In this document: positions 26,470 to 34,526 of the stretch, piece by piece
Layout of the letters: the number at the start of each line of letters is the position of its first letter
How positions within the stretch are numbered: the first letter of the stretch is position 1
Source of the DNA: JAHJDS01 sp964569795
GTDB taxonomy: Bacteria; Desulfobacterota; Desulfarculia; Desulfarculales; JAHJDS01
NCBI GenBank assembly: GCA_964569795.1
Contig: CAZMVB010000036.1
Location: 1 to 40,504 of the forward strand
Length of the DNA stretch: 40,504 bases
Direction of reading: 5' to 3'
Notes under the pieces: generated by a model
Told to the model about the DNA's origin: nothing
The model's input: only the letters and a program-made list of their open reading frames with translations
Databases searched by the model: none
Translations under genes and position numbers: made by a program

Positions 26470-27483
26470 TCAAACCAAGCCGAGCCCGTGAAGATGTCGC
26501 CACATGTCGGCAAAGGCGTCCCGATCGACGTCTTGCGTGCCGGTCACGGTCAGCGGCGGCCGGGGTCTGGCCAGGCGGCGGACCAGGAGGCTGTTTTGGG
26601 GGTCAGGGATGGTGTTGCCGAAGACCTCGTCCAGGACGCCCGGGCGTTTGAGTCCGGCGGCCAGGGCGGCGCCGATGCTCTCGGCCCCGATAAAGGCCGC
26701 GGCCCCGTCGATGAGGCGGGTCAGTTCCAGGCCGCTGACCGGTTCGAGCAGGGTCGCCCCGGGAAGGATCTTCCTGACCGTGGCCAGGTCGTCCCGGGAG
26801 CCGACGACGATCAGGGGATACCTGATCTTGCCGAGAAGGTACGGCCAGATGTCCTTGCGGGTGAAGGAGTCCTTGTCCGGGCCCCCGGACAGCAGTTGAT
26901 CGAACATCAGCCCGGTGTCGGGCCGGCCGTTTTCATCGGCCGGGGCCAGGTAGAACTGGAGGGTCGAGGTGCCCCAGGGCTGGCAGACGACGTAGGTCTC
27001 GGGCAACTCGTATGGCCGGGAGTCCCGGCCGTGGTGGGCCAGGACCGTGCGGGGCCCGCCGGCCGGATGGGGGTCGGAGACGAGCCAGGGCTCTTCCAGG
27101 TCCAGGTCCAGGTCCGGGCCGCCCTGGGCGATCAGGTTCTGGCGAAAGGTCTCGGGCAGGGGCTGGCTGAACACGGTCTCGGCGTTGAGGTCCGGCCTGA
27201 GGCCCAGGTGAAACACCCGGCCGGTGACCCCGTCGGGCACCGGCACCTGAAAGGGCTGGAGCCCGAAGCCGCCGCCCTGGGGCGTGTAGTCGTGGGCCGT
27301 GGTCATCGAGGCCAGGTAGGGCTGGGTCCTGAGCAGCCGCGACAGAAACCGGGCCTGGGGGGACACGATCAAATGCTGCATTTGCCCGGTCAACCGGGCA
27401 TAGGCCTTGATCACGGGCAGGGCGTAGATGATGTCCCCCCAGCGGCCGGGGATGGTGAAGATGGCGGTCTGATCCTGGGTCAT
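26470..27483 (-). CDS. GT-B-fold glycosyltransferase-like protein (GT9/heptosyltransferase-related)
   Basis: This 337-residue protein opens with IFTIPGRWGDIIYALPVIKA, which resembles the GxxGD(x)hxxxP start of GT9 ADP-heptose transferases, and has a second domain with YPLIVVGSRDD and then FIGAESIGAALAAGLKRPGV, like the donor-binding part of GT-B enzymes. The catalytic and sugar-nucleotide motifs of WaaC/WaaF (for example the full K/TxxxR set) are not obvious, so the donor and acceptor cannot be named. ATG at 27483 is preceded by AGGAAAT; the longer frame from 27522 is not needed. No signal peptide or TM segment is seen. Confidence 0.6.
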   Translation of the reverse strand: MTQDQTAIFTIPGRWGDIIYALPVIKAYARLTGQMQHLIVSPQARFLSRLLRTQPYLASMTTAHDYTPQGGGFGLQPFQVPVPDGVTGRVFHLGLRPDLNAETVFSQPLPETFRQNLIAQGGPDLDLDLEEPWLVSDPHPAGGPRTVLAHHGRDSRPYELPETYVVCQPWGTSTLQFYLAPADENGRPDTGLMFDQLLSGGPDKDSFTRKDIWPYLLGKIRYPLIVVGSRDDLATVRKILPGATLLEPVSGLELTRLIDGAAAFIGAESIGAALAAGLKRPGVLDEVFGNTIPDPQNSLLVRRLARPRPPLTVTGTQDVDRDAFADMWRHLHGLGLV

Positions 27484-27526
27484 TTCCGTATTTCCTGGAA
27501 ATTGAATCAATAAACCGGGCAACCTG

Positions 27527-27535
27527 TGCTATCAT
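27527..27535 (+). promoter_or_regulatory. Extended -10 element before the four-TM membrane protein
   Basis: TGCTATCAT (27527-27535) fits an extended -10 (TGnTATAAT with one mismatch), 44 bp upstream of the ATG at 27579. No clear -35 hexamer is seen at 17-bp spacing, as allowed for this promoter type. Confidence 0.35.
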
Positions 27536-27578
27536 ACGCCCCGACGTTGTTCATCCCAAGCGAAATCGGGGTATTTGC

Positions 27579-27998
27579 ATGAAAATGTCCGGCCCGCTGT
27601 CACGCCCTCCTGGTCTGATGATCGCCTGCGCGGTGGTCAACGTCTGTTTCGGCGTGGTCGGGATCACCATCTCCTGCCTCAACTTCGGGTTCAACTTCCA
27701 GGCCCATCTGGTCGAGCCCGAGCCCCCGTTCCAGAAGTACCTGATCCTCTGGTTCGTGATGGGTTATCTGTGCGCAGCCCTGATCCTGGCCGGGGGGATC
27801 GGTCTGCTGATGGGCCGGCGCTGGGGCTGGTGGGTCAGCCTGGCCGGCTACCCGGTCGGCCTGGCCGCCCTGGTAGCCATCTTGATCGTCCAGGGCGCCT
27901 TCACCCCGGTCCTGATCGTGGACCTGGTCATCACCATGGTCATGATCCTGTGGCTGCTTTTCATTCGGCGATACTTCACCGCCGGCGGATCAGATTGA
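27579..27998 (+). CDS. Small four-TM inner-membrane protein of unknown function
   Basis: This 139-residue protein has four hydrophobic segments (about 12-34, 55-78, 82-103 and 106-128) and an RR-rich C-terminal end that should stay in the cytoplasm. It starts MKMSGPLSRPPGLMIACAVV; a second ATG two codons later is an alternative start. Only a weak GGGG ribosome binding site is seen. No family is recognised and no catalytic motif is visible. It stands alone, between a minus-strand GT9-like gene and a minus-strand Sel1 gene. Confidence 0.7.
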   Translation: MKMSGPLSRPPGLMIACAVVNVCFGVVGITISCLNFGFNFQAHLVEPEPPFQKYLILWFVMGYLCAALILAGGIGLLMGRRWGWWVSLAGYPVGLAALVAILIVQGAFTPVLIVDLVITMVMILWLLFIRRYFTAGGSD

Positions 27999-28114
27999 GG
28001 CTGGTTTCTCAATTTGGATTGTCTATGCCGGCTATTTGCCTTAGCCCCCTTATTAGATGAATACAGGCGACACTTTCGTGAGGTGCCCGTCCGAGTCAAG
28101 GGCCGGCCTGGGGT

Positions 28115-28711
28115 TCATGGGAATTTTTTCGGTCTGAACTGGGCCGCCAGGCGCTTGGCCTCGGCGATCTGGGCCGGGGTCATCCGCCGGGCCACAATGG
28201 GCAGGACCCTGATGGCCTTCCGGTGTCCCTGGCGCGCCGCCAGGCTGATCCACTTGTAGGCCGCAACAAAGTCCTTGGGCACGCCTTCGCCCTTGTAATA
28301 GCACACGCCGAGGTTGTACTGGGCCCGGGGATGACCCTGCGCGGCGGCCAGCCTGAACCACTTCACCGCCTTGTCTATACTCCGCGGCACGCCCTGGCCC
28401 AGGTCATGGCACACGCCGAGATTGTACTGGGCCCTGACGTCCCCCTGGGCGGCGGCCCGGCGGTACCACTTGACCGCCTCGGCGTAATTCCGGGGAACAC
28501 CCAGGCCGTACACGTACATCCGGCCCAATTCGTTCTGGGCCTTGGCCAGGCCTTGCTCGGCGAGCTTTTTCAGGATCCTGACGGCGGTGGCGTAGTCGCG
28601 GCGTTTATAGGCCGCCGCGGCCGCGTTCCAGTCATCCGTTGCCAGGGCCGCGCCGGCCGTCAGGAAGACGGCGAGCCCGACCGCCGACACCATGGACAGA
28701 CAACGAGGCAT
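28115..28711 (-). CDS. Periplasmic Sel1-repeat (SLR) protein, smaller paralogue
   Basis: This 198-residue protein has a signal peptide (about 1-24) and then Sel1-like repeats of 36 residues, each with the A-x-x-x-L-G-x-x-Y/C pattern (for example ARAQYNLGVCHDLGQG-like segments, GVPRNYAEAVKWYRRAAAQG and GVPRSIDKAVKWFRLAAAQG). About four units are present, forming an alpha-alpha solenoid for protein contacts. The C-terminal MTPAQIAEAKRLAAQFRPKK is almost the same as in the larger paralogue directly upstream at 28773-29810, so the two arose by tandem duplication. GGAGGAGG precedes the ATG. The partner protein is unknown. Confidence 0.9.
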   Translation of the reverse strand: MPRCLSMVSAVGLAVFLTAGAALATDDWNAAAAAYKRRDYATAVRILKKLAEQGLAKAQNELGRMYVYGLGVPRNYAEAVKWYRRAAAQGDVRAQYNLGVCHDLGQGVPRSIDKAVKWFRLAAAQGHPRAQYNLGVCYYKGEGVPKDFVAAYKWISLAARQGHRKAIRVLPIVARRMTPAQIAEAKRLAAQFRPKKFP

Positions 28712-28772
28712 GACTGACCTCCTCCCCGGCCGAAGCCGACCCGTGAATATAATCCCGGCCCGATACGGGGCG

Positions 28773-29810
28773 TCATCTGGTCTTCTTCGGTCTGAATTGG
28801 GCCGCCATCCGCTTGGCCTCGGCGATCTGGGCCGGGGTCATCCGCCGGGCCACAATGGGCATTGCCCGGATGGCCAGCCGGTGTCCCTGGGCCGCGGCCA
28901 GGCTGATCCACTTGTACGCCCTGACGTAGTCCTTGGGCAGGCCTTCGCCCTTCAGATAGCAGACGCCGATGTTGAACTGGGCCTTGGCATGGCCCTGCTC
29001 GGCGGACCGGCGATACCACTTGACCATCTCGGCATAATTTTTGGGCACCCCCTGGCCCTGGTCAGAACACACGCCCACGTTGAACTGGGCCATGGCGTGC
29101 CCCTGTCGGGCGGCCTTGAGAAACCACTTGAACGCCCGGGCGTAATTTTTGGGCACACCCTCGCCCCGNNNNNNNNNNNNNNNNNNNNNNNNNNNNNNNN
29201 NNNNNNNNNNNNNNNNNNNNNNNNNNNNNNNNNNNNNNNNNNNNNNNNNNNNNNNNNNNNNNNNNNNNGGCACACCCTCGCCCCGGGCATAGCACACGCC
29301 GAGGGTGTACTGGGCCCGGGCATTCCCCTGCTCGGCCGCCTTCCGGTACCACTTGGCCGCCTGGGCGTATTTCCGGGGCACGCCCCAGCCCCTGGCATAG
29401 GCCAGGCCGAGGTTGTACTGGGCCCGGGCATTCCCCTGGGCCGCGGCCAGGCGGTACCACTTGAGCGCTTGCGAAAAACTTTGGGGCACGCCCTGGCCCC
29501 GTTGATGGAGCACCCCGAGGTTGAACTGGGCCTCGGCGTCCCCCTGGGCCGCGGCCTTTTGGTACCACTTGGCCGCCTGGGCAAAATTCCGGGGCAGGCC
29601 CAGGCCGGCGTAGTACATGGTTCCCAGGCGGCACTGGGCCCGGGCCTGGCCCTGATCGGCCAGCCGGCGGATGATCCGGGCGGCGGTGGCGTAGTCGCGG
29701 TGTTTGTAGGCCGCCGCGGCCGCATTCCAGTCACCCGCCGCAAGGGCCGCACCGGCGGTGATGAGGACCGCCAGCCCCACTGTCAGGACCGTCAAGAGAC
29801 AACGCCGCAT
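28773..29810 (-). CDS. Periplasmic Sel1-repeat protein, larger paralogue, interrupted by an assembly gap
   Basis: This protein has a signal peptide (about 1-25) followed by at least seven Sel1-like repeats of 36 residues, then the same C-terminal block as the smaller paralogue (MTPAQIAEAKRMAAQFRPKK). The frame is interrupted by 100 N (29169-29268). The 17 bases on either side of the gap are identical (GGCACACCCTCGCCCCG), so the assembler stopped inside near-identical 108-bp repeats and the true repeat number is unknown. AAAGGGGAC precedes the ATG. The function is probably a periplasmic scaffold; no enzyme motif is present. The frame happens to continue across the N run, but its length there is not real data. 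Confidence 0.88.
   Translation of the reverse strand: MRRCLLTVLTVGLAVLITAGAALAAGDWNAAAAAYKHRDYATAARIIRRLADQGQARAQCRLGTMYYAGLGLPRNFAQAAKWYQKAAAQGDAEAQFNLGVLHQRGQGVPQSFSQALKWYRLAAAQGNARAQYNLGLAYARGWGVPRKYAQAAKWYRKAAEQGNARAQYTLGVCYARGEGVXXXXXXXXXXXXXXXXXXXXXXXXXXXXXXXXXXRGEGVPKNYARAFKWFLKAARQGHAMAQFNVGVCSDQGQGVPKNYAEMVKWYRRSAEQGHAKAQFNIGVCYLKGEGLPKDYVRAYKWISLAAAQGHRLAIRAMPIVARRMTPAQIAEAKRMAAQFRPKKTR
29169..29268. other. 100-N scaffold gap inside Sel1 repeats
   Basis: Exactly 100 N, a standard placeholder length, lies in the tandem Sel1 repeats. The identical 17-base flanks suggest at least one further repeat unit, or several, is missing or collapsed. Confidence 0.98.
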
Positions 29811-29943
29811 GATTTGTCCCCTTTTATCAAATAAAGGCCCAATCTCATATTACACCACCTATCCGGGGATATGTGAATGAGGCCGACCGGGAGAGGATTT
29901 ATTTTTCAGCGGCTGCGGGGCCGACCGGTTTTTTATCCACGAT

Positions 29944-32022
29944 CTACCGCCGGAACCGGGAGCGCAGGGCCAGGAGGAACAAGCTGAACAGGGAGGTGCC
30001 GACTATTGTCTCGCCCAGGCCTATCCAATCGGCCGGGTTTGATCCGTTTCCCAATCGGCTAGCGGTTGAGGCCGCCTTTAAGGGCAGGCTGTGAGCCAGC
30101 GAGGCGAAAATGGCCTGCCAAAGACACTTATCTCCCCAAGTAATGAATAATACGAACGACAAGACAATGGTGGAGATGAACCAGACAAAGGCCCTGCCAG
30201 GCCTTACACCGTAGCCATTAAGGATCTTGTACCACCAGAGGCCGAAACGTGGGCCCAGTCTTCCTTGGTCTTTAGCTTGGTAGCGTTTCATCTCCATGGC
30301 GGAGAAATGGAAGTCTCCGGCCGGGATGGGGTCTTTGGTGCGCTCCAGGGATTCTTTTAACTGCAAGGCCTCAGACTCGATATCTGACGGACGGAAATAT
30401 GCGCCACGTCTCTCCATGGAGAGTTTAGATAGATCATGCTCCACCCAACGGGGTAATTTCCCTGCAGGATTTACACTATATTCTTTTAGCGCCTCTTCTC
30501 TGACCTGGATTTCAGTAGCCTTTATTTTTATTCTACGACTTTTTTCCTCTATTTCCTCTTCTAACTTATGTCGGGGGATGAGGATGATACTCTTCTTATT
30601 TAAATGGTGTTTTCTCAACAGAATTTCGTCGAACAACATTCGGGGCCTAAGCCATCTTGGCCAAACCCAACCACCGCCACACGACAAATATCCTTTTGGA
30701 TTTTCGAATCCAGAGCCCCACTCACAGCTGATGAATCGTGTCTCGGAAATTTTCGACAAGAAAAAAGAAACATATCTGAGGTTTACCTGCTGAAAAAGGG
30801 TTTTGCTCAAATCGCTGGTTTGAAAGTATGCTGCTCCATGGAACTTGGTTTGATGGAAAGACAGGTCAGGCGGTGCCCACTGGGCAGTGCCTTTATGTCT
30901 GGAGGCCTTTTCGTCTTTATCATTCATAGAGTTGACATATAGGTTCCGGGTCCTCTTCCACCCCCCGATTTGGGCAAAATTTACACTTTTATAGAATTCT
31001 GCCTGGTCAAAACGACTGACTTCTCCAAACCTTGCATTAATAAATACAGCTTCGCTCATGAATATGGCATTGACAAATATGGCTGTATCCCAGAAATCCG
31101 CTCCCTCGAATGATGTATCTCCTTTGAAGACACCGTGATAAAAACGTACAGCACCTTGAAAGACAGCAAGAGTGAATGATGATTTATTTTCAAAAATAGC
31201 TTTTTCTTTACCGTCTGGCTGACCGAAAGCTAAATCTCCCCCAAAGGTTGATCCGGAAAATGTAGTCTCTCTCTCAAACGTTGCGCCCAAAAATACTGAA
31301 TTGTCTCCGAAGACAACATTCTCGAATGATGATTTTCCTCTGAATGTTGTGCTATGGAAACGCACATCTTCCCTAAAAGTCGCTCCATCGAATGACACCA
31401 CTTCTTGAAATGTTGCGCTTCTAAAAAGCGTGTAAGCCCCGAACGTCACGTGCTCGAATACCGCAAAACCCTTAAACTCAACACTCCCAAAATAAACTAT
31501 TTTGCTGAATGTTGCAGCAAAGAAGTTAGATTGACCCTTAAAACTAGCGTTAAAAAATGAGACTCCGTCTCCAAAAATGGTCTGGAAAAAACTAACTTCA
31601 TCGCCAAAAGAAGCTAAAGTAAAAAAAACACTAGGCCTGTACCTTTTTTGTTGCCCGTCAGTATTGTCACCTACTTTAACCTGTAGGCTGAAGTCCCATT
31701 CATCAAAATTGGATTTGTCTGGGAACTCAAAGCCGCTGAAGTCGCGGTCGTCGGTGAAGAAGAACAGGCAATCGAACGCTCGTTCGAACTCCTCGGCCAG
31801 GGCCGGGTCGCGCCGCTTTTCTTCCAGGGGCAGATGAAAGATGCAGTAATATTTATCGCCGACCTGATGCTTCGCCGTGTGTGGACATTCGTAGTCTTCT
31901 AAAAGTTCGGGGTGCTCGTTCCGCAACTCCTTTGACGGCCAACAACATCTTGGCTCAGTCGATTTTTCCTGGGATCGATCTTCGGCGCTATTGTCCATCC
32001 CGCACACCCCGCGAGAGGTCAT
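29944..32022 (-). CDS. Pentapeptide-repeat membrane protein with Cys/His N-terminus
   Basis: This 692-residue protein has three parts. Residues 25-65 hold a Cys/His set (Cys26/27, Cys46, His48/52, Cys60, His63; CPHTAKHQVGDKYYCIFHLP), which may bind zinc. Residues about 120-430 hold many pentapeptide-type repeats of the FxxAxF kind (for example FHSTTFRGKSSFENVVFGDN), which fold as a right-handed quadrilateral helix. After a charged region (about 490-600), two TM segments close the protein (about 611-630 and 664-688) around a loop, a layout like the C-terminal ion-channel-type end of some pentapeptide proteins, but no TVGYG filter is seen. Base composition is markedly AT-richer than neighbours, a sign of transfer. 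ATG 32022 has AAGGTG; ATG 31998 is an alternative, favoured if TATAAG at 32026-32031 is the -10 box. Function unknown. Confidence 0.75.
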   Translation of the reverse strand: MTSRGVCGMDNSAEDRSQEKSTEPRCCWPSKELRNEHPELLEDYECPHTAKHQVGDKYYCIFHLPLEEKRRDPALAEEFERAFDCLFFFTDDRDFSGFEFPDKSNFDEWDFSLQVKVGDNTDGQQKRYRPSVFFTLASFGDEVSFFQTIFGDGVSFFNASFKGQSNFFAATFSKIVYFGSVEFKGFAVFEHVTFGAYTLFRSATFQEVVSFDGATFREDVRFHSTTFRGKSSFENVVFGDNSVFLGATFERETTFSGSTFGGDLAFGQPDGKEKAIFENKSSFTLAVFQGAVRFYHGVFKGDTSFEGADFWDTAIFVNAIFMSEAVFINARFGEVSRFDQAEFYKSVNFAQIGGWKRTRNLYVNSMNDKDEKASRHKGTAQWAPPDLSFHQTKFHGAAYFQTSDLSKTLFQQVNLRYVSFFLSKISETRFISCEWGSGFENPKGYLSCGGGWVWPRWLRPRMLFDEILLRKHHLNKKSIILIPRHKLEEEIEEKSRRIKIKATEIQVREEALKEYSVNPAGKLPRWVEHDLSKLSMERRGAYFRPSDIESEALQLKESLERTKDPIPAGDFHFSAMEMKRYQAKDQGRLGPRFGLWWYKILNGYGVRPGRAFVWFISTIVLSFVLFITWGDKCLWQAIFASLAHSLPLKAASTASRLGNGSNPADWIGLGETIVGTSLFSLFLLALRSRFRR

Positions 32023-32126
32023 AACACCTTATAGCATGTTATTTGAAATGAATCTATAGAACTTCATCGATCAACGAGGCAACGGCCAGCATTATTCAAT
32101 CGGCAGACGCACGTTAGGGGCGCACG

Positions 32127-34013
32127 TCAGTCTCTTTCATACTCTATCCCGCCCGATCCCGGGCCCTCCTCGAACGGTATGGAAATCTCGTACTCGCCGG
32201 ACACCAGTTTGGCCTTGACCGGCAGGCCGCTCTTCTCGAGGACCTTCATCATCGGCCGGTTCGTGCCCAGAACGTCCGCTGTGAACCCGGTCAGGCCCCG
32301 CTCCCGGGCCAGGCGCACCAGAAGCTGCAGCATGTACGAGGCGATCCCCCGGCCGTGAAACTCCTCGTCCACCACAAAGGCGATGTCCCCCGTGGAGCGC
32401 TCCTGGGAGCGGACGTAGCGGCCCTCGGCGATGATCCGGCCCTGGCCCGGCTCGCCCAGCAACCCGACCACGCTCATCACCCGCCGGTAATCCACGTTCA
32501 CGTAGCGCTGCATCTCGGCGTGGGGCATGGTCGCGACCGGGCTGAAGTAGCGGTAATAGACCGCCTCGTCCGAGAAGCGGTAGAACAGCCGCCGCATCTC
32601 CTCCTCGTCCGAGGGCCTGATCGCCCGGAATTTTACCCTAAGCCCCCCTCGGAAAACCTTGACCTCGTCGATCTCGGACGGATAGAGGTGGGCCGACTCG
32701 GCCAGGAAGATCTGGTCCGGATACAGGATCCGGGCCGCCTTGGCCGCCTCGACCAGGGCCGGCCGGTCCTCGGGATGGGCGACCTCGATCAGGGCCTGGG
32801 CCCGCTCCCGGACCGTCCGGCCGACCATGTTGGCCACTCCCCACTCGGTCACGAACAGGCTGACCGATTCCCGCAGATTGAACAGGTTCGGAAAATCGGC
32901 GATGGACAGCCGGATGTTGGCCTCGCCCTTGAGGTTCCGGCTGGGCAGGGCGAAGATGACCCGGCCGCCCCGGCTCATCTCGGCCCCGTTGAAGAAATCC
33001 ACGACCTCGCCCGGACCGGCGGCGATGTTGCCCTTGCCGAAGTGCAGGGCCACCTGGCCCGACAGGTCCACCTTCCGGGCCGGCAGCACGGCCGTGAACC
33101 GGTGGTTGCGGCCGATGCGCACGGGACTGAACACCCGCTCCAGGGACTGGAACTCGAGCAGCGGGTTGCGGTCCAGCCACTCGAGCAGTTCGAACGAGCC
33201 CAGGGCGTAGCAGACCACTGACTTGCCCCGAAAGACGTCCTTGCGCCGGTTGGTCACCGCGCCGCTCTTGATCAGGTCCATCAGGGCGTCGGTGATGAAC
33301 GGCGAATGGATGCCCAGGTCCTTTTTCTTGACCAGGTGCCTGGCCAGGGCGTCGTAGAGCGGTCCCACGGAAAAGGCCAGGCAGTCGCCGTCCTCGACCA
33401 GCGAGGCCACGTTGGCCCCGACCCGGTCAAAGGTGTCGTCGGCCGGCCATCGGGGAAAATGGAGCGGGGGTTCCTCGGCCTTGACTAAAAAGTCGAACTG
33501 GCTGACCGGGACCAGGGTGTCGCCCAGGGTGAAGGGGAGCCGGTCGTTGACCTCGCCGACCACCAATCGGGCCTGGTCCATGGCCTCGCGGCAGACGTCG
33601 GCCGTCAGTCCCAGGGAGCAGTACCCGGCCGCGTCGGGCGGGGTGACCTGGACCAGGGCCACGTCGATGGGCACCCGGCCGGTGGCGATCATCGCCTGGA
33701 TCCGCGAGTAGCGGCAGGGGATCAGGTCCACCTGGCCGGCGGTGATCGCCTCCGAGGCCACCCAGCCCGAAAAGAAGGTCTTGAGCCGGCAGCGCCCCAG
33801 GTTCTGCGGCGAGACGGCCTCGCCCAGGCTGACGATCTGGATCAGCGACAGGTCCTGGAGATGGGGATGATCGGCGGCCAGGATATGCTTGACCAGGGTC
33901 CGGGGCTCGGCCGCGCCGGTGCCCAGGAAGATGTTCATCCCCGGCTCCATTTCCTCGAAAATTTTCGCCGGGTCCACAAAGGCCGGCTCCGGGGTCTTGG
34001 CGGGATCGGTCAT
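32127..34013 (-). CDS. Acetyl-CoA hydrolase/transferase-like protein fused to a GNAT domain
   Basis: This 628-residue protein combines a family I CoA-transferase of the acetyl-CoA hydrolase/4-hydroxybutyrate CoA-transferase type (about 1-445) with a C-terminal GNAT acyltransferase domain (about 470-610; FVVDEEFHGRGIASYMLQLL is the acyl-CoA loop). CoA-transferase signatures include AAGPGEVVDFFNGAEMSRGG and EWGVANMVGRTVRERAQALI. In typical relatives the LGIHxEM motif carries the catalytic Glu; here residue 238 is Pro (LGIHSPFITDAL), so transferase activity is doubtful, pending alignment. The protein may be an acyl-CoA-dependent protein or metabolite acetyltransferase with a CoA-binding body. 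ATG at 34013 is preceded by GGGGAGATG; the frame extending to 34184 runs through the direct repeat and is rejected. Confidence 0.82.
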   Translation of the reverse strand: MTDPAKTPEPAFVDPAKIFEEMEPGMNIFLGTGAAEPRTLVKHILAADHPHLQDLSLIQIVSLGEAVSPQNLGRCRLKTFFSGWVASEAITAGQVDLIPCRYSRIQAMIATGRVPIDVALVQVTPPDAAGYCSLGLTADVCREAMDQARLVVGEVNDRLPFTLGDTLVPVSQFDFLVKAEEPPLHFPRWPADDTFDRVGANVASLVEDGDCLAFSVGPLYDALARHLVKKKDLGIHSPFITDALMDLIKSGAVTNRRKDVFRGKSVVCYALGSFELLEWLDRNPLLEFQSLERVFSPVRIGRNHRFTAVLPARKVDLSGQVALHFGKGNIAAGPGEVVDFFNGAEMSRGGRVIFALPSRNLKGEANIRLSIADFPNLFNLRESVSLFVTEWGVANMVGRTVRERAQALIEVAHPEDRPALVEAAKAARILYPDQIFLAESAHLYPSEIDEVKVFRGGLRVKFRAIRPSDEEEMRRLFYRFSDEAVYYRYFSPVATMPHAEMQRYVNVDYRRVMSVVGLLGEPGQGRIIAEGRYVRSQERSTGDIAFVVDEEFHGRGIASYMLQLLVRLARERGLTGFTADVLGTNRPMMKVLEKSGLPVKAKLVSGEYEISIPFEEGPGSGGIEYERD

Positions 34014-34073
34014 GTCATCTCCCCTGTCCTCATTTGGCCCCAGGCGAGCCGGATTGTCAATTATCCACCCCAG

Positions 34074-34114
34074 ACGGCCGCCCTCCCCCTGAAATCGCGG
34101 GACCCCGCCGGTCG
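34074..34114. repeat. 41-bp direct repeat, left copy
   Basis: This stretch, with core CCCCCTGAAATCGCGGGAC, matches 38583-38623 in 36 of 41 positions in the same orientation. The two copies flank the export operon (34382-38534). Neither copy lies in a gene. Confidence 0.7.
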
Positions 34115-34237
34115 AGGCCGGCCGCTCACGGACAGCGGTCACCCCTTTGATTTCTTGTCGTTTGATTGTCAGGTTGATGACCAATGGTCGCCGAATTCCC
34201 CGGATCTCGGTTTGTCTCCGGTTGTAATCTAAATTTA

Positions 34238-34278
34238 CTCAGTTGCCCGACGACAACGGGCGGGGCTGAGACTTTTTT
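34238..34278 (+). terminator. Intrinsic-type terminator with no plus-strand gene before it
   Basis: CTCAG (34238-34242) pairs with CTGAG (34266-34270), and inside it GCCCG (34245-34249) pairs with CGGGC (34257-34261); ACTTTTTT follows. It is oriented for plus-strand transcripts, but no plus-strand gene lies within 4 kb upstream. It might insulate the sigma-54 promoter at 34382, or end a small RNA starting between about 34120 and 34230. The surrounding region 34014-34526 holds the left direct repeat, a GACCAATGGTC palindrome (34179-34189), this hairpin and the sigma-54 promoter; no gene. Confidence 0.5.
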
Positions 34279-34381
34279 ATGCAGCCCCCTCTGAAAAAGG
34301 CCGCCGGACATTTTCTGAACGGTCAAATTTACCTTTTGATTTCAACGAGTATGCCCATCCCCGAAGCCGCTGTTTCCGCTC

Positions 34382-34397
34382 TGGCATGTCTGATGCA
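34382..34397 (+). promoter_or_regulatory. Sigma-54 promoter of the ABC/LolA-like/barrel operon
   Basis: TGGCATGTCTGATGCA fits TGGCACG-N4-TTGCA with two mismatches and exact GG-N10-GC spacing. It lies 130 bp before the ABC ATPase start codon, giving a leader of about 118 bases. A palindrome at 34179-34189 could be an enhancer-binding protein site, about 200 bp upstream; this is inferred. Confidence 0.72.
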
Positions 34398-34526
34398 AAA
34401 TGGATCGACCCAAACACCTGATTAGGTTGCTTGGTGTTCATATTTGCGGCGTTTCGGGGGAGGTTGATCCAGAGGTCTGATGGGGCGGCGGCCCTGTTTG
34501 GCGGTCACACTGACGGGGGTGAATCA

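Noticed and set aside
28692..29834. Plus-strand frame across the Sel1 genes
   Set aside because: Repetitive shadow frame opposite the Sel1 repeats, with the same gap and no independent support.
30604..30942. Plus-strand frames within the pentapeptide-repeat gene
   Set aside because: They lie opposite a long, well-supported minus-strand gene and have no ribosome binding site or family similarity.
34014..34184. N-terminal extension of the CoA-transferase-GNAT protein
   Set aside because: It covers the 41-bp direct repeat, and the ATG at 34013 has a strong ribosome binding site.
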